This document shows, in pieces, positions 7,957 to 16,647 of a DNA stretch of 41,977 bases (its first letter is position 1; each line of letters starts with the position of its first letter). The stretch lies in the NCBI GenBank assembly GCA_045658985.1, contig JAZOWC010000037.1:1-41977 (forward strand). The letters run 5' to 3'. The notes beneath the pieces were generated by a model that was not told the DNA's origin, searched no databases, and saw only the letters and a list, made by a program, of their open reading frames with translations. Both the position numbers and the translations under genes were made by a program. This DNA comes from RGIG3513 sp045658985 (GTDB taxonomy: Bacteria > Bacillota > Clostridia > Oscillospirales > Butyricicoccaceae).

Positions 7957-9142
7957 CATTACTGTCAGAGAGGAATAATCTCTCTGCCTCCTCGGTAGGC
8001 AAGCCTTGCAGATTGCCAAGCTTGCGTTGTATCTGTCTGGTGCGGACACCTACGAGTTTGTCAAGCTCGCTGTTTACCTGATTGATTTTGTCCTGAGCCT
8101 TTGAAAGAACGGTAGCAAAACTATCAAATTCGGTTTTGACAGCGTTGAGCACCTTCCAAACCTCGTTGGAGCGTTTCTGTATAGCCAGAGTCTTGAAACC
8201 CATCTGAATACTGTTGAGCAATGCTCCCATTGTGGTGGGGCCGGCTATACAGACCCTGTATTCATTTTGAAGAATATCAACCATTCCGGCCTTGACAAGC
8301 TCGGCATACAGACCCTCAAAGGGTACAAACATTATTGCAAACTCGGTTGTCTCGGGCGGAGCGATGTACTTTGTCTGTATATCCTTTGCAAAGCCTTTTA
8401 CGCGGGTTTTAAGCTGCTTTAATGCCTGATCAACGCCCGATGCCTCACCTGCGTCATAGGCGTCCAAAAGCTGTGTATACGCGTCTGCAGGGAACTTGGC
8501 ATCTATAGGCAGCCAAACGTGGCCGCTGTCATCACCGGGAAGCTTGATTGCGTACTCAACAAAATCCCTGCTTCCCGAATGGGTAATAACGTTGGCAGCA
8601 TACTGATCAGGAGAAAGTATCTGCTCCAAAATCGCGCCAAGCTGGAGCTCGCCCAAAACACCTCTCGTTTTGACATTGGACAGAACTTTTTTGATATCTC
8701 CGACGCTGCTGGCAAGGGTCTGCATTTCACCGAGACCCTTGTATACCTGCTCAAGTCGCTCGCTGACGATCTTAAAAGAGTCATTAAGCTTCTTGTCCAG
8801 AGTGTCCTGCAGTTTTTCGTCTACCGTCTTTTTGATGGCATCGAGCTGCGCGGCATTACTCTGCTGCATAGAAGTAATACTGTGGCTGAGCGTGTTGCGC
8901 ATATTATCCAGCTTCTGCTCGGTCTGCATAGCATCTCGGTGGAGTTCATCTCTGATCATACCGAATCTGATATCCAGTGAATCGTTTATGGACGACTGCT
9001 TTTGAGCCACCTCATTGATTTTTTTGTCCGATTCAACTGCAGATGCAGCAATCTTGCGCGACAGACCGATCACGGTAAGAATCAGAACAAACAAAAGCGC
9101 CGCACAAACCAAAAGAATTGCCAACAATAAAATATCGGTCAT
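7949..9142 (-). CDS. rmuC: DNA recombination protein RmuC
   Basis: RmuC family proteins are membrane-anchored, nuclease-like proteins that limit inversions at short repeats. The 397-residue protein has an N-terminal transmembrane helix (about residues 4-25), a long coiled coil (about 40-150) and the RmuC catalytic-like domain with GVLGELQLGAILEQ, the LPIDAKFP motif and the PFEGLYAEL segment. Length is typical. GGGTGA precedes the ATG. The gene sits between queA (21 nt upstream) and tgt (8-nt overlap), an insertion into the usual queA-tgt pair. Confidence 0.92.
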   Translation of the reverse strand: MTDILLLAILLVCAALLFVLILTVIGLSRKIAASAVESDKKINEVAQKQSSINDSLDIRFGMIRDELHRDAMQTEQKLDNMRNTLSHSITSMQQSNAAQLDAIKKTVDEKLQDTLDKKLNDSFKIVSERLEQVYKGLGEMQTLASSVGDIKKVLSNVKTRGVLGELQLGAILEQILSPDQYAANVITHSGSRDFVEYAIKLPGDDSGHVWLPIDAKFPADAYTQLLDAYDAGEASGVDQALKQLKTRVKGFAKDIQTKYIAPPETTEFAIMFVPFEGLYAELVKAGMVDILQNEYRVCIAGPTTMGALLNSIQMGFKTLAIQKRSNEVWKVLNAVKTEFDSFATVLSKAQDKINQVNSELDKLVGVRTRQIQRKLGNLQGLPTEEAERLFLSDSNDV

Positions 9143-9163
9143 AATATCACCCGTAACTATAAA

Positions 9164-10186
9164 TCAAACAATTATCATAGCGTCGCCAAAACTGAAAAAG
9201 CGATATCTGTTATTGACAGCCTCGTTGTATGCATCCAGTACCCTTTCTCTGCCTGCAAGTGCCGACACAAGCATGATCAAAGTGCTCTCAGGCAGATGGA
9301 AGTTGGTAATAAGACTGTCCAGGCACTTGAACTTATATCCCGGGTAAATAAAAATACTGGTGTTACCCGAGCATTCTTTAAGGAATCCGTTATCGTCGCA
9401 GGCTGATTCTATAGTACGGCACGAGGTGGTGCCGCATGCGATTATTCTGCCGCCATTTCTCTTGGCTGTATTGATCTTGTCAGCCGCTTCAGCGGAAACT
9501 TTGTAGAATTCCGAATGCATTACATGATCTGTAATGTTATCAGCCTTTACAGGTCTGAACGTTCCCAAACCCACATGAAGAGTTATTTTAGCTATGGATA
9601 CGCCTTTGTCCTCGAGCTTTGAAAGAAGCTCAGGTGTAAAATGGAGTCCTGCTGTAGGAGCAGCTGCCGAACCATTGTCTCTGGCAAAAACAGTCTGGTA
9701 TCTCTCCTTGTCCTCAAGACGCTCGGTTATATAATGCGGCAGCGGCATTGTTCCAAGCTCCTCAAGAAGCTCAAGGAATATTCCGTCATATTCAAACTTG
9801 ATTACACGGTTGCCGTCATCCAGAACATCAGTTATTGTGCCTTTCAGCTTACCTGCACAGTCTATCTCAGCGCCCTGACGAAGCTTTTTGCCGGGATATA
9901 CTATACATTCCCAGCTATCGTTGCCGAGGTCTTTGAGCAGAAGGATCTCAACCGGTGCTGTGCCGCCCTTTCGCGATGCATAAAGTCTTGCAGGCAAAAC
10001 ACGGGTCTCGTTGATAACCAGGCAGTCACCCTTGTTGAAATAATCGCAAATATCATAAAAATGGCGGTGCTCGACGCCATATTTTTGTCTGTCGAGCACC
10101 ATAAGACGGGAGTTATCTCTTTTTTGGATAGGAGTCTGCGCAATAAGCTCCTCGGGGAGCTCATAATAAAAATCTGATCTCTTCAT
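9164..10186 (-). CDS. queA: S-adenosylmethionine:tRNA ribosyltransferase-isomerase
   Basis: Transfers and isomerises the ribosyl group of S-adenosylmethionine onto preQ1-34 of tRNA, making epoxyqueuosine. The 340-residue protein has the full family pattern: DFYYELPEELIAQTP at the N-terminus, VINETRVLPARL, PTAGLHFTPELL in the middle, HVGLGTFRPV, CGTTSCRTIES, and NFHLPESTLIMLVSALAG near the C-terminus. ATG 10186 is chosen over TTG 10192 since the family starts with M-K-x-S-D-F-x-Y. It begins 2 nt after the SpoIID-family gene and is followed by rmuC and tgt, so enzyme and partner are co-expressed. Confidence 0.97.
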   Translation of the reverse strand: MKRSDFYYELPEELIAQTPIQKRDNSRLMVLDRQKYGVEHRHFYDICDYFNKGDCLVINETRVLPARLYASRKGGTAPVEILLLKDLGNDSWECIVYPGKKLRQGAEIDCAGKLKGTITDVLDDGNRVIKFEYDGIFLELLEELGTMPLPHYITERLEDKERYQTVFARDNGSAAAPTAGLHFTPELLSKLEDKGVSIAKITLHVGLGTFRPVKADNITDHVMHSEFYKVSAEAADKINTAKRNGGRIIACGTTSCRTIESACDDNGFLKECSGNTSIFIYPGYKFKCLDSLITNFHLPESTLIMLVSALAGRERVLDAYNEAVNNRYRFFSFGDAMIIV

Positions 10187-10188
10187 AT

Positions 10189-11838
10189 TCAATACCCGTA
10201 ATATACGACCTGAGTGCCTGTATAGTAGAACTGCAGGATCTGGTCGTAGCTGAATCCTTCTTTTGCCATACCGTATGCACCCGACTGGCTCATACCGACG
10301 TGATGACCCGAACCCGTACCGTTGATGATATAGGTAAGATTGCTGGGATTGAGGGTCTTGATGCCGGTAGATGTGATAGCTTTTACCATAGTATGTGTGG
10401 AGGGCAGCGCCTTGACAGAGCCGTCTCCGCCAATGGCATACAGACTTGATACACCGGTATTTTTGAGGACTTTGTTAATATATATTCCTATACTGGGGGT
10501 GATTGTATATCTGTGACTGGGAAGATATACCCCCTTGTTGGAACTGTTGATTGCCGATCTGGCTTTGTCAGCGGTCAAGCGCAGAGGTGTTCCGTCAGCT
10601 TGTGTGAACGTTACTTCCATAACATTGCCTGCGGGACTGCGGCGGCTTACGTAGTAATCTATGACTCTCTGTCCGGTATAATTCTTGACCATGAGGATCT
10701 CACTGATGGTATCAAGATCCACGTTGATAGAATATGCCTCGGGGTCTTTGAGATAAACGTCTTCTACCCCGCGCAGATACGGGACATATCTGGTCCAGAT
10801 ATTCTCAACGTCTTCGGTATGGCCACCACTGTTGGAGTGGTAATATGTCATTGCTATCTCGCCGTTATAGGTGAGGTACATTCCCTGCACACTGTCTACC
10901 GCAAGATTGGATACTGCAGTCGCGTAATTGGTACCGCGATATACCTGGCAGTCTGTGCTGTTGCAGAGATCAAATCCCATGGAAGTATGCTTGCCAAGGT
11001 TGCTGCAGGCATAGCATTTTGCGCATATTGCCTGAGCTTTCTGCGCCTCAAGAGGCCAGCTGGGACTGACCTCATAGGGTATAACACCCTTTATATACTG
11101 TTCCATAGTGACTACGTTGATAACGGTAATATCGTTACCGTATACACGGCGGAACTCAAAACCTCCGTTGTATTTGTATTTGTTGAACCACGTTTGAGTG
11201 GAGAAAGGCAAAACAGCCATAGGAGACTCATAGGAATCGAACTCAAACAGAATACGGTCTGTGCCTGTAATTGCGACAGTATAGCAGGTATCGCTGCCGC
11301 CGACAACAACGAAATTAAGGCCTGTAGCCGCATACAGAGCAGCAACGGATTCCTCTGCTTTTTCGTATGTAAGGTGTTCGCCTACTCTGAGCTTGAAGCT
11401 TCCGTTGATAAAAGCAGGAAAAGCCTGATAACCCATCTGTGTGAAAATCGCAGCAAGATTCATTGCGTCCTGATAGTTGGAAAAAGTAGCATCAACCTGT
11501 GCGTGGTAGGCGCCGATATAATACTTGTGAGAAGAGGGCTTTACATCCAGATACTCATCCTCGGAGGTGAGCCAGATAGGCTTGTCTTTGAGCACAACAA
11601 TCTGACTCTCATAAGTAGTAATGAGAGGATAGAATGTGCGATTTGTGTCATAAAAACCAATCTGATATCCCACCTGCTCGCCGGAGACATTCTGAAGCTT
11701 GGCAGCGGGAACAGCATTATCTCCGTAGGCAAGTCCGATTTTGAGCACGGAAATAGGCTGAAAAGCGTTGGCCTCCATGGGAGGTATCAACAACGCCGCT
11801 ATTATAACTGATAATATGACAGCTGTAATTTTTCTCAT
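10189..11838 (-). CDS. SpoIID/LytB-domain protein with SPOR domain
   Basis: A 549-residue secreted or membrane-anchored cell-wall protein. A signal peptide covers residues 1-25 (cleavage after AN-A). A SPOR-like peptidoglycan-binding repeat lies around 105-180 (YYIGAYHAQV, then a repeat with FKLRVGEH). The SpoIID lytic transglycosylase-like domain begins near 235, with the putative catalytic Glu in YEVSPSWPLEAQKAQA (E256), a Cys/His-containing region (CNSTDCQVY), SNSGGHTEDVENIW, and GSGHHVGMSQSGAYGMA near the C-terminus. SpoIID acts in engulfment, but such SPOR-fused forms also occur as general LytB-like proteins, so I leave the symbol empty. AGGAAGG supports ATG 11838; a strong promoter precedes it. 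Confidence 0.9.
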   Translation of the reverse strand: MRKITAVILSVIIAALLIPPMEANAFQPISVLKIGLAYGDNAVPAAKLQNVSGEQVGYQIGFYDTNRTFYPLITTYESQIVVLKDKPIWLTSEDEYLDVKPSSHKYYIGAYHAQVDATFSNYQDAMNLAAIFTQMGYQAFPAFINGSFKLRVGEHLTYEKAEESVAALYAATGLNFVVVGGSDTCYTVAITGTDRILFEFDSYESPMAVLPFSTQTWFNKYKYNGGFEFRRVYGNDITVINVVTMEQYIKGVIPYEVSPSWPLEAQKAQAICAKCYACSNLGKHTSMGFDLCNSTDCQVYRGTNYATAVSNLAVDSVQGMYLTYNGEIAMTYYHSNSGGHTEDVENIWTRYVPYLRGVEDVYLKDPEAYSINVDLDTISEILMVKNYTGQRVIDYYVSRRSPAGNVMEVTFTQADGTPLRLTADKARSAINSSNKGVYLPSHRYTITPSIGIYINKVLKNTGVSSLYAIGGDGSVKALPSTHTMVKAITSTGIKTLNPSNLTYIINGTGSGHHVGMSQSGAYGMAKEGFSYDQILQFYYTGTQVVYYGY

Positions 11839-11886
11839 AAAGCCTTCCTTTTCACACAAAAAACATCATATATGACATATATAGGA

Positions 11887-11915
11887 ATTATACCACAATA
11901 TACAGTTCTGTTCAA
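11887..11915 (-). promoter_or_regulatory. Putative sigma-A promoter for spoIID-like/queA/rmuC/tgt
   Basis: Perfect TATAAT (complement of 11887-11892) 17 nt from TTGAAC (complement of 11910-11915). A perfect 15-nt palindrome ATATATG-A-CATATAT (11868-11882) covers the expected transcription start. No preQ1-riboswitch-like structure was seen in the short leader. Confidence 0.75.
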
Positions 11916-11922
11916 GTATTTA

Positions 11923-12258
11923 TTATTCCCACTTTTCCCACACTTCGGGGCAATAACCTACAGTTGCCTGTTTGCCGTTTCGAACGATCGGAGTCTTGAA
12001 AAGCTTGGGATTTTCAAGCATTTTGTTGATCTTATCCTCCGGATATGCGAGATATTTGAGCAGAGCGGCATTGGGACAGTTTTCGTCAACAAGCTTATCA
12101 ATACCGCCTACTGCATTGCAGACGTTCTTAAATTCACCGGCACTCATGCCGAACTTTGGCAGATCGATGCTCTGAAACTTTATGCGTCTCTCCTTGAACC
12201 ATCTTTCTGCTTTCTTGGTGTCAAAACATTTGCTTTTTCCAAAAATCTGAATATTCAT
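11923..12258 (-). CDS. ArsC/Spx family protein
   Basis: A 111-residue thioredoxin-fold protein of the ArsC/Spx/YffB family. It opens with the family strand MNIQIFGKSKCFDTKKAERWF (shown here in part: GKSKCFDT), with a single cysteine where Spx has CxxC, then the IKFQSIDL strand, and ends with TPIVRNGKQATVGYCPEVWEKW, the typical cis-Pro segment and C-terminus. With one N-terminal cysteine it looks like a reductase-type or uncharacterised member and not Spx; substrate unknown. It begins 1 nt after the Cof-type phosphatase gene, with GAGGA upstream of ATG 12258, and is the last gene of the cdd-to-arsC-like run. Confidence 0.85.
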   Translation of the reverse strand: MNIQIFGKSKCFDTKKAERWFKERRIKFQSIDLPKFGMSAGEFKNVCNAVGGIDKLVDENCPNAALLKYLAYPEDKINKMLENPKLFKTPIVRNGKQATVGYCPEVWEKWE

Positions 12259-12259
12259 G

Positions 12260-13072
12260 TCAGCTTTTCCTCGTCTTTTCGATATGCTCAACCAAAGCAG
12301 CTATCGGATCGTGATCATTGTCCGGAAGCATATTGGGGCAGAGCTTTTTGATATCATCATGTGCGTTGGCGGGGGCAAAGGCGTTTTTGGTGCAGGAGAG
12401 CAGCTGCACATCATTCTGCCCGTCCCCTACTGTATAAAGTCCGTCATAGCCTATACCGAGCAAATCCGCAATACGTCTTGCTGCTGTGCCTTTGTTGGCG
12501 CCGAATATAAGCACCTCAAGAAAATACGGAGCCGAATATTGCGCAAATGCTCTGTTCTGATACTCGGAGGATATAAAATCATATACCTCATGGATTGTAG
12601 CGGGATCACGGGTAATGAGCAGATGAACCCAAGGCTTTGGTATAGTATCAAAATCTCCATCAAACGCGCTGGTTTTGGTGTATTTGATATGCATATCTGT
12701 AATAACGTCAGGTTTGAGCAAATATATGCAGTCTGCCATCATTACCTCGATACCTATATCGGGAAATCTTTTGATGGCTTCGGCTGCAATCTGCTCGCCA
12801 AGCTCACCGATAGGTGTGATCTCAAGAGGCTTTCCCGATGCAAAATCATATATAACAGCGCCGTTTGATGTGACAGCGGGGGCATTGGCGGGCACGGTAT
12901 CATAGAAGTAATTCATACTTGTATAATTGCGTCCGGTAGCAAAAGAAAATCTGCCTCCGTTGTCCATATAATACTTGATGGCGTCAATATTGCCCTGTGA
13001 TATTTCTGCGCTTGAGTTGAGCAGTGTTCCGTCAAGATCGCTGAGTATCAGCGTACCGTCAAAAATCCCCAT
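12260..13072 (-). CDS. Cof-type HAD-superfamily phosphatase
   Basis: A 270-residue HAD hydrolase of the Cof/IIB type, probably acting on phosphosugars or cofactors (substrate not predictable). Motif I is DLDGTLL (nucleophile Asp near residue 12), motif II FATGRN near 45, a cap domain follows, and motif IV is VGDGQNDVQLL near 222. Length is typical. Its ATG overlaps the rluD stop in the sequence TAATG (1-nt overlap), which implies coupled translation, and the ArsC-like gene follows directly. Confidence 0.92.
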   Translation of the reverse strand: MGIFDGTLILSDLDGTLLNSSAEISQGNIDAIKYYMDNGGRFSFATGRNYTSMNYFYDTVPANAPAVTSNGAVIYDFASGKPLEITPIGELGEQIAAEAIKRFPDIGIEVMMADCIYLLKPDVITDMHIKYTKTSAFDGDFDTIPKPWVHLLITRDPATIHEVYDFISSEYQNRAFAQYSAPYFLEVLIFGANKGTAARRIADLLGIGYDGLYTVGDGQNDVQLLSCTKNAFAPANAHDDIKKLCPNMLPDNDHDPIAALVEHIEKTRKS

Positions 13073-13971
13073 TATTCAAGTCCGATCCTCTTCATAAAAT
13101 CTGCAAAATAACCGGGCAGCTCACATTCAACCTCTACGTTCTCGTTTGTCTCGGGATGTACAAATCTGAGCTTTGAAGCATGCAGGCACTGTCCGTCAAG
13201 CTTGGTTTTGTCGTTTTTGGGACCGTAGAGAGGGTCTCCTGCTACGGCGTGACCTATGCTAGCCATATGCACTCTTATCTGATGGGTGCGGCCTGTCTCG
13301 AGCTTGCACCTGATATGCGAGAAACCGTTGACGTATGATATCGGCTCGTAGTGTGTAACAGCGTGTCTGCCCTCGGATGTCACAGCCATCTTCTTACGGT
13401 CTTTTGAGCTTCTGCCGATGGGTGCATCTACCGTGCCCGGTTCAAGGATCTTGCCGTATACGACTGCATCATATGTACGGCTGAGGCTTCTGTCTGCCAG
13501 CTGTGCTGAGAGCGCAAGGTGTGCTTTGTCATTCTTTGCAGCTATGATAAGTCCGCTGGTATCCTTGTCTATACGATGTACGATGCCCGGTCTGAGTTCC
13601 CCGCCTATTCCCGACAAACTGTCACCGCAATGAGATAGCAGAGCATTGACAAGTGTTCCGTCATAATGACCTGCTGCGGGGTGTACAACCATTCCCCTCT
13701 GCTTGTTGATAACTATCAGATGCTCATCCTCATATCTTATATCAAGAGGGATATCCTGTGCTACAGTCTCGGTCTCGCGGACCTCGGGCATTGTGACCTC
13801 TATCTCGTCACCAAGTCTGACTTTGTAGTTCTTCTTGACCGTTGCACCGCAGCACAAAACTCCGCCACTTTCACAGATGTTCTGTGCGCTGCTGCGGGTA
13901 ATTCCGAGTTTTTCACTTATAAAGGCGTCAAGACGCGCGCCTGCGGTGTCAGCCGTTATTTTCTGAATCAT
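13072..13971 (-). CDS. rluD: RluD-type ribosomal large subunit pseudouridine synthase
   Basis: Isomerises uridines to pseudouridine, by homology in 23S rRNA (RluA/RluC/RluD family). The 299-residue protein has an N-terminal S4 RNA-binding domain (about residues 12-75) and the catalytic domain with HRIDKDTSGLIIAAK, where the Asp is the nucleophile, and the C-terminal GRTHQIRVHM motif. The earlier in-frame ATG at 14046 would add residues lying inside lspA and is rejected. Overlap with lspA is 23 nt; lspA-rluD is a common gene pair. Whether the site is that of RluD or a paralogue cannot be told. Confidence 0.9.
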   Translation of the reverse strand: MIQKITADTAGARLDAFISEKLGITRSSAQNICESGGVLCCGATVKKNYKVRLGDEIEVTMPEVRETETVAQDIPLDIRYEDEHLIVINKQRGMVVHPAAGHYDGTLVNALLSHCGDSLSGIGGELRPGIVHRIDKDTSGLIIAAKNDKAHLALSAQLADRSLSRTYDAVVYGKILEPGTVDAPIGRSSKDRKKMAVTSEGRHAVTHYEPISYVNGFSHIRCKLETGRTHQIRVHMASIGHAVAGDPLYGPKNDKTKLDGQCLHASKLRFVHPETNENVEVECELPGYFADFMKRIGLE

Positions 13972-14446
13972 CGTTTTTAACCTTTTTATCTTCCTTAAAC
14001 AAGTCTTTGTCAATAAACAGAATATAGATAATTCCCATAATGGCACCGACGGTCAAAAATATATCGGCAACGTTGAATATAGGAAAATCTATCAGTCTGA
14101 AATCAAACATATCAACAACAAATCCAAGCCACACGCGGTCAATAAAATTGCCGACAGCGCCTGCAAAGATAAATACAAGGGTGGTTTTGCCCCAGATACC
14201 CTTGAAAAACTCCTTGAAGAATGCCACAGCAATCACAACAAGCATGACTGAAGTGAGGACAATGAAAAACCATCGCTGTCCCTCAAGCATACTGAACGCG
14301 GCACCGCGATTCTCGGCATAAGTCAAGTGAAAAATGTCCTTGATAACAGGTATTGTACCAGCATCCATAAGAGAGGTTTTCGCCCAGGCTTTAACAAGCT
14401 GATCGGCTGCGATGATAGCAGCCGTAATAATAGCATAAAAAATCAT
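13949..14446 (-). CDS. lspA: Lipoprotein signal peptidase (signal peptidase II)
   Basis: Membrane aspartic protease that removes signal peptides of prolipoproteins, such as the two lipoproteins at the start of this window. The 165-residue protein has four transmembrane helices (about 5-22, 60-78, 88-105, 128-148), an ENRGAAFS segment, and the two catalytic motifs: GNFIDRVWLGFVVDMFDF and FNVADIFLTVG, with the Asp pair. ATG 14446 has GAGGTG 6 nt before it; GTG 14455 with AGGGA upstream is an alternative giving three extra residues. The gene follows tcdA by 10 nt and overlaps rluD. The C-terminus is an acidic/basic cytoplasmic tail. Confidence 0.95.
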   Translation of the reverse strand: MIFYAIITAAIIAADQLVKAWAKTSLMDAGTIPVIKDIFHLTYAENRGAAFSMLEGQRWFFIVLTSVMLVVIAVAFFKEFFKGIWGKTTLVFIFAGAVGNFIDRVWLGFVVDMFDFRLIDFPIFNVADIFLTVGAIMGIIYILFIDKDLFKEDKKVKNDDSENNG

Positions 14447-14456
14447 GATCCACACC

Positions 14457-15161
14457 TCATTCCCTGTTCTGTGCCAGCTGACGTATTACATATCCCGCTG
14501 CAATGAGACCTGCGCAGGACGGCACAAATGATATACTGCCTATTGTTCTTTCATCCTTTGGTACACTGCTGTGTCTTTGGGCTTGTTCTTGCGAGAACAC
14601 TACGGGAAGCGACTTAACTCCCCTTTTTCGCAGTTCTGTACGCATAACACGGGCAAGCGGACAACCCTCGGTTTTGAATATATCGGTAATGCTGAACTTT
14701 GTGGGATCAAGTCTGTTGCCCGTTCCCATACAGCTTATAACCGGGATGCCGGTCTGCTTTGCTCTGCAAATAATATGCAGTTTTGCAGATACCGTATCAA
14801 TGGCATCAATAATAAAATCGTAATCCGCAAAATCTATAAAATCGCAATTTGACTCAAGATAAAACTCATTATGCGTTATGACCTGAGCATCGGGATTAAT
14901 ATCAAGAATACGATCTCTCATAACGTCGACTTTGCTTTTGCCCAACGTACTGTGAAGAGCCAGCAGCTGTCTGTTGATATTTGACTCGTTGACCGTATCA
15001 CTGTCAATGAGCGCGATCTTGCCTATACCCGCTCTGACCAAAGCCTCGGCAGCAAATGAGCCGACACCTCCGACACCGAAGAGTGCTACCGCAGAATTAT
15101 TAAGTTTTTTGACAGCATCGGCTCCGAGGAGCAATTCCTCTCTGCTGAAAAGATCACTCAT
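14457..15161 (-). CDS. tcdA: tRNA threonylcarbamoyladenosine dehydratase (TcdA/CsdL)
   Basis: ThiF/E1-like enzyme that converts t6A-37 of tRNA to its cyclic form using ATP. The 234-residue product has the nucleotide-binding GVGGVGS near residue 30, the DSDTVNESNINRQ stretch with the adenylation Arg, and DFIIDAIDTVSAK. The TcdA-typical GTGNRLDPTKFSITDIFKTEGCPLA block (GTGNRLDP, then the GCPLARVMR part) separates it from MoeB and ThiF, and it lacks the CxxC zinc pairs of those. GAGGAAAC precedes the ATG; the gap to mnmA is 9 nt. Confidence 0.9.
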   Translation of the reverse strand: MSDLFSREELLLGADAVKKLNNSAVALFGVGGVGSFAAEALVRAGIGKIALIDSDTVNESNINRQLLALHSTLGKSKVDVMRDRILDINPDAQVITHNEFYLESNCDFIDFADYDFIIDAIDTVSAKLHIICRAKQTGIPVISCMGTGNRLDPTKFSITDIFKTEGCPLARVMRTELRKRGVKSLPVVFSQEQAQRHSSVPKDERTIGSISFVPSCAGLIAAGYVIRQLAQNRE

Positions 15162-15170
15162 ACTGTTTCC

Positions 15171-16199
15171 TCAATCTATGATTCCACCCGCAACAACAAC
15201 ATCCCCGTCATAAAACACAGCAGACTGTCCGGGTGCAGGTATTCTGATATCTGTATCGGTGGTAACCTTTACAGTATTATTATCAAATAAAACACCGCAT
15301 TCGGTCTCTTTTTGGTGGTATCTGGTTCTTACGGTATATTTTTTATCCTCGCTCCACATAGACGGACACAGGATATTCACGTCTTTTACGGAAAACGTTC
15401 TTGTATAAAGCTCGTTTTTATATCCAAGAACAACTGTGTTATTTGCCGTATTTTTTTCGAGAACATAGTAGGACTCGGTAGACGGTACACCCAGACCGCG
15501 GCGCTGCCCTACTGTATAGGATATCAGACCTTTGTGTCTGCCAAGCACTCTGCCGCTTCTGTCGCAAAAATCACCTGCTACGGCACACTCGGGACACTTA
15601 TCCAAAATAAAAGCGGCATAGTCACCGTCCTTGATAAAACAAATATCCTGACTCTCGCCTTTGACAAAGCATTCAAAGCCTGCATTTTTTGCTATTTCCC
15701 AAATCTCGGTCTTGGTCTTATTTCCAAGAGGAAATACTATATTTTTAAACTTCTCTCTCTTAACCGAATACAAAACATAGCTCTGGTCTTTGCTATCGTC
15801 AGATGCTTTGCAAAGTCTGGGCTCCATTGCACAATCGTCCCAGTCAATCCTCGCATAATGCCCTGTGGCAAGTACGTCGAATGACTTATTCTTCATTTCT
15901 TCGTACAGGACACCAAACTTGATATTCCTGTTGCACTCAATACAAGGATTAGGTGTCAGTCCCGAACGATAACCGTCAACAAAAATATCGATAACGGCGT
16001 TCTTGAAAGTATCCTCCGCCTCAAGAGTATAATGGTCAATCCCAATTTTTTCGGCAGTTTTGCGGGCACCATCTGCATCGTCATAATTCCCGTTAAGTAT
16101 CAGAGTAACGCCGCAAACCTCATAGCCTGCCTCAAGCATAATCAGCGCAGCAGCGGCACTGTCTACCCCACCGCTCATTGCGACCAGTGCTTTAGGCAT
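15171..16199 (-). CDS. mnmA: tRNA-specific 2-thiouridylase MnmA
   Basis: Thiolates U34 of tRNA-Lys, -Glu and -Gln. The 342-residue protein has the PP-loop SGGVDSAAAA at residues 9-18, the first catalytic Cys in NPCIECN near 92, the second in SQDICFI near 185, and the C-terminal beta-barrel with GQRRGLG. The length is slightly short for the family but all motifs are there. GGGGAGG lies before the ATG, which overlaps the cdd stop in TAATG (1-nt overlap). No iscS-like sulfur donor gene is adjacent. Confidence 0.96.
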   Translation of the reverse strand: MPKALVAMSGGVDSAAAALIMLEAGYEVCGVTLILNGNYDDADGARKTAEKIGIDHYTLEAEDTFKNAVIDIFVDGYRSGLTPNPCIECNRNIKFGVLYEEMKNKSFDVLATGHYARIDWDDCAMEPRLCKASDDSKDQSYVLYSVKREKFKNIVFPLGNKTKTEIWEIAKNAGFECFVKGESQDICFIKDGDYAAFILDKCPECAVAGDFCDRSGRVLGRHKGLISYTVGQRRGLGVPSTESYYVLEKNTANNTVVLGYKNELYTRTFSVKDVNILCPSMWSEDKKYTVRTRYHQKETECGVLFDNNTVKVTTDTDIRIPAPGQSAVFYDGDVVVAGGIID

Positions 16200-16588
16200 T
16201 ACAAAACCTCCCCGGAAAATGCATGGGGCAACAAGTCCGAAAGGGTATACTCAACATATTCACCTGCATTGTTGGCACACAAAACTCGCATAGAAGGCGA
16301 AAAATCGTGAAGAAGCTGTCTGCATATACCGCATGGAGTGCAGTAACTGTCCGCAGACGAGCAAACAGCAAGAGCCGAAAAGGCCTTTTTTCCTTCGCTT
16401 ACTGCTTTGACGAGAGCTGTCCGCTCAGCGCATATAGTTGTGCCGTAAGAGGAACCCTCAACGTTGCATCCTCCGTATACCGATCCGTCATCACACAGTA
16501 ATGCAGCACCGACAGTAAAACCGGAATAAGGTGCGTGCGCAAACTTCATCATATCAATAGCCTGACGGACAAGCTGCTTATTATCCAT
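16199..16588 (-). CDS. cdd: Cytidine deaminase
   Basis: Zinc enzyme that deaminates cytidine and deoxycytidine in pyrimidine salvage. The 129-residue protein is of the short, tetrameric type with three zinc cysteines: ICAERTA (Cys and catalytic Glu, near residue 52) and PCGICRQ (two Cys, near 87), plus the substrate-binding NVE in GCNVEGSSYG. AGGAGG is ideally placed before ATG 16588; the longer open frame runs through a terminator hairpin and is rejected. It is the first gene after that hairpin, so it needs read-through or its own start signal, and it is coupled to mnmA. Confidence 0.96.
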   Translation of the reverse strand: MDNKQLVRQAIDMMKFAHAPYSGFTVGAALLCDDGSVYGGCNVEGSSYGTTICAERTALVKAVSEGKKAFSALAVCSSADSYCTPCGICRQLLHDFSPSMRVLCANNAGEYVEYTLSDLLPHAFSGEVL

Positions 16589-16602
16589 AAATCCTCCTAT
16601 AC

Positions 16603-16635
16603 TAAAATAACAGCGGGGGTATCCCCCGCTGTTAT
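16603..16635 (-). terminator. Terminator hairpin between the CD1247-type gene and cdd
   Basis: A perfect 13-bp stem ATAACAGCGGGGG/CCCCCGCTGTTAT with a 3-nt loop, followed on the - strand by a TTTAGT tail. It lies 12 nt after the stop of the CD1247-type gene and only about 15 nt before the cdd start codon, so it separates efp from cdd while leaving little room for a promoter. Confidence 0.8.
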
Positions 16636-16647
16636 CAGTCGGCAAAG

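Noticed and set aside
10513..11811. A 432-codon open frame antisense to the SpoIID-family gene
   Set aside because: Same reason: no start signals and no family resemblance.
11839..11922. preQ1 riboswitch ahead of the queA-tgt operon
   Set aside because: The 84-nt gap holds a promoter and palindrome but no pseudoknot-like aptamer that I can see, and the first gene is the SpoIID-family gene.
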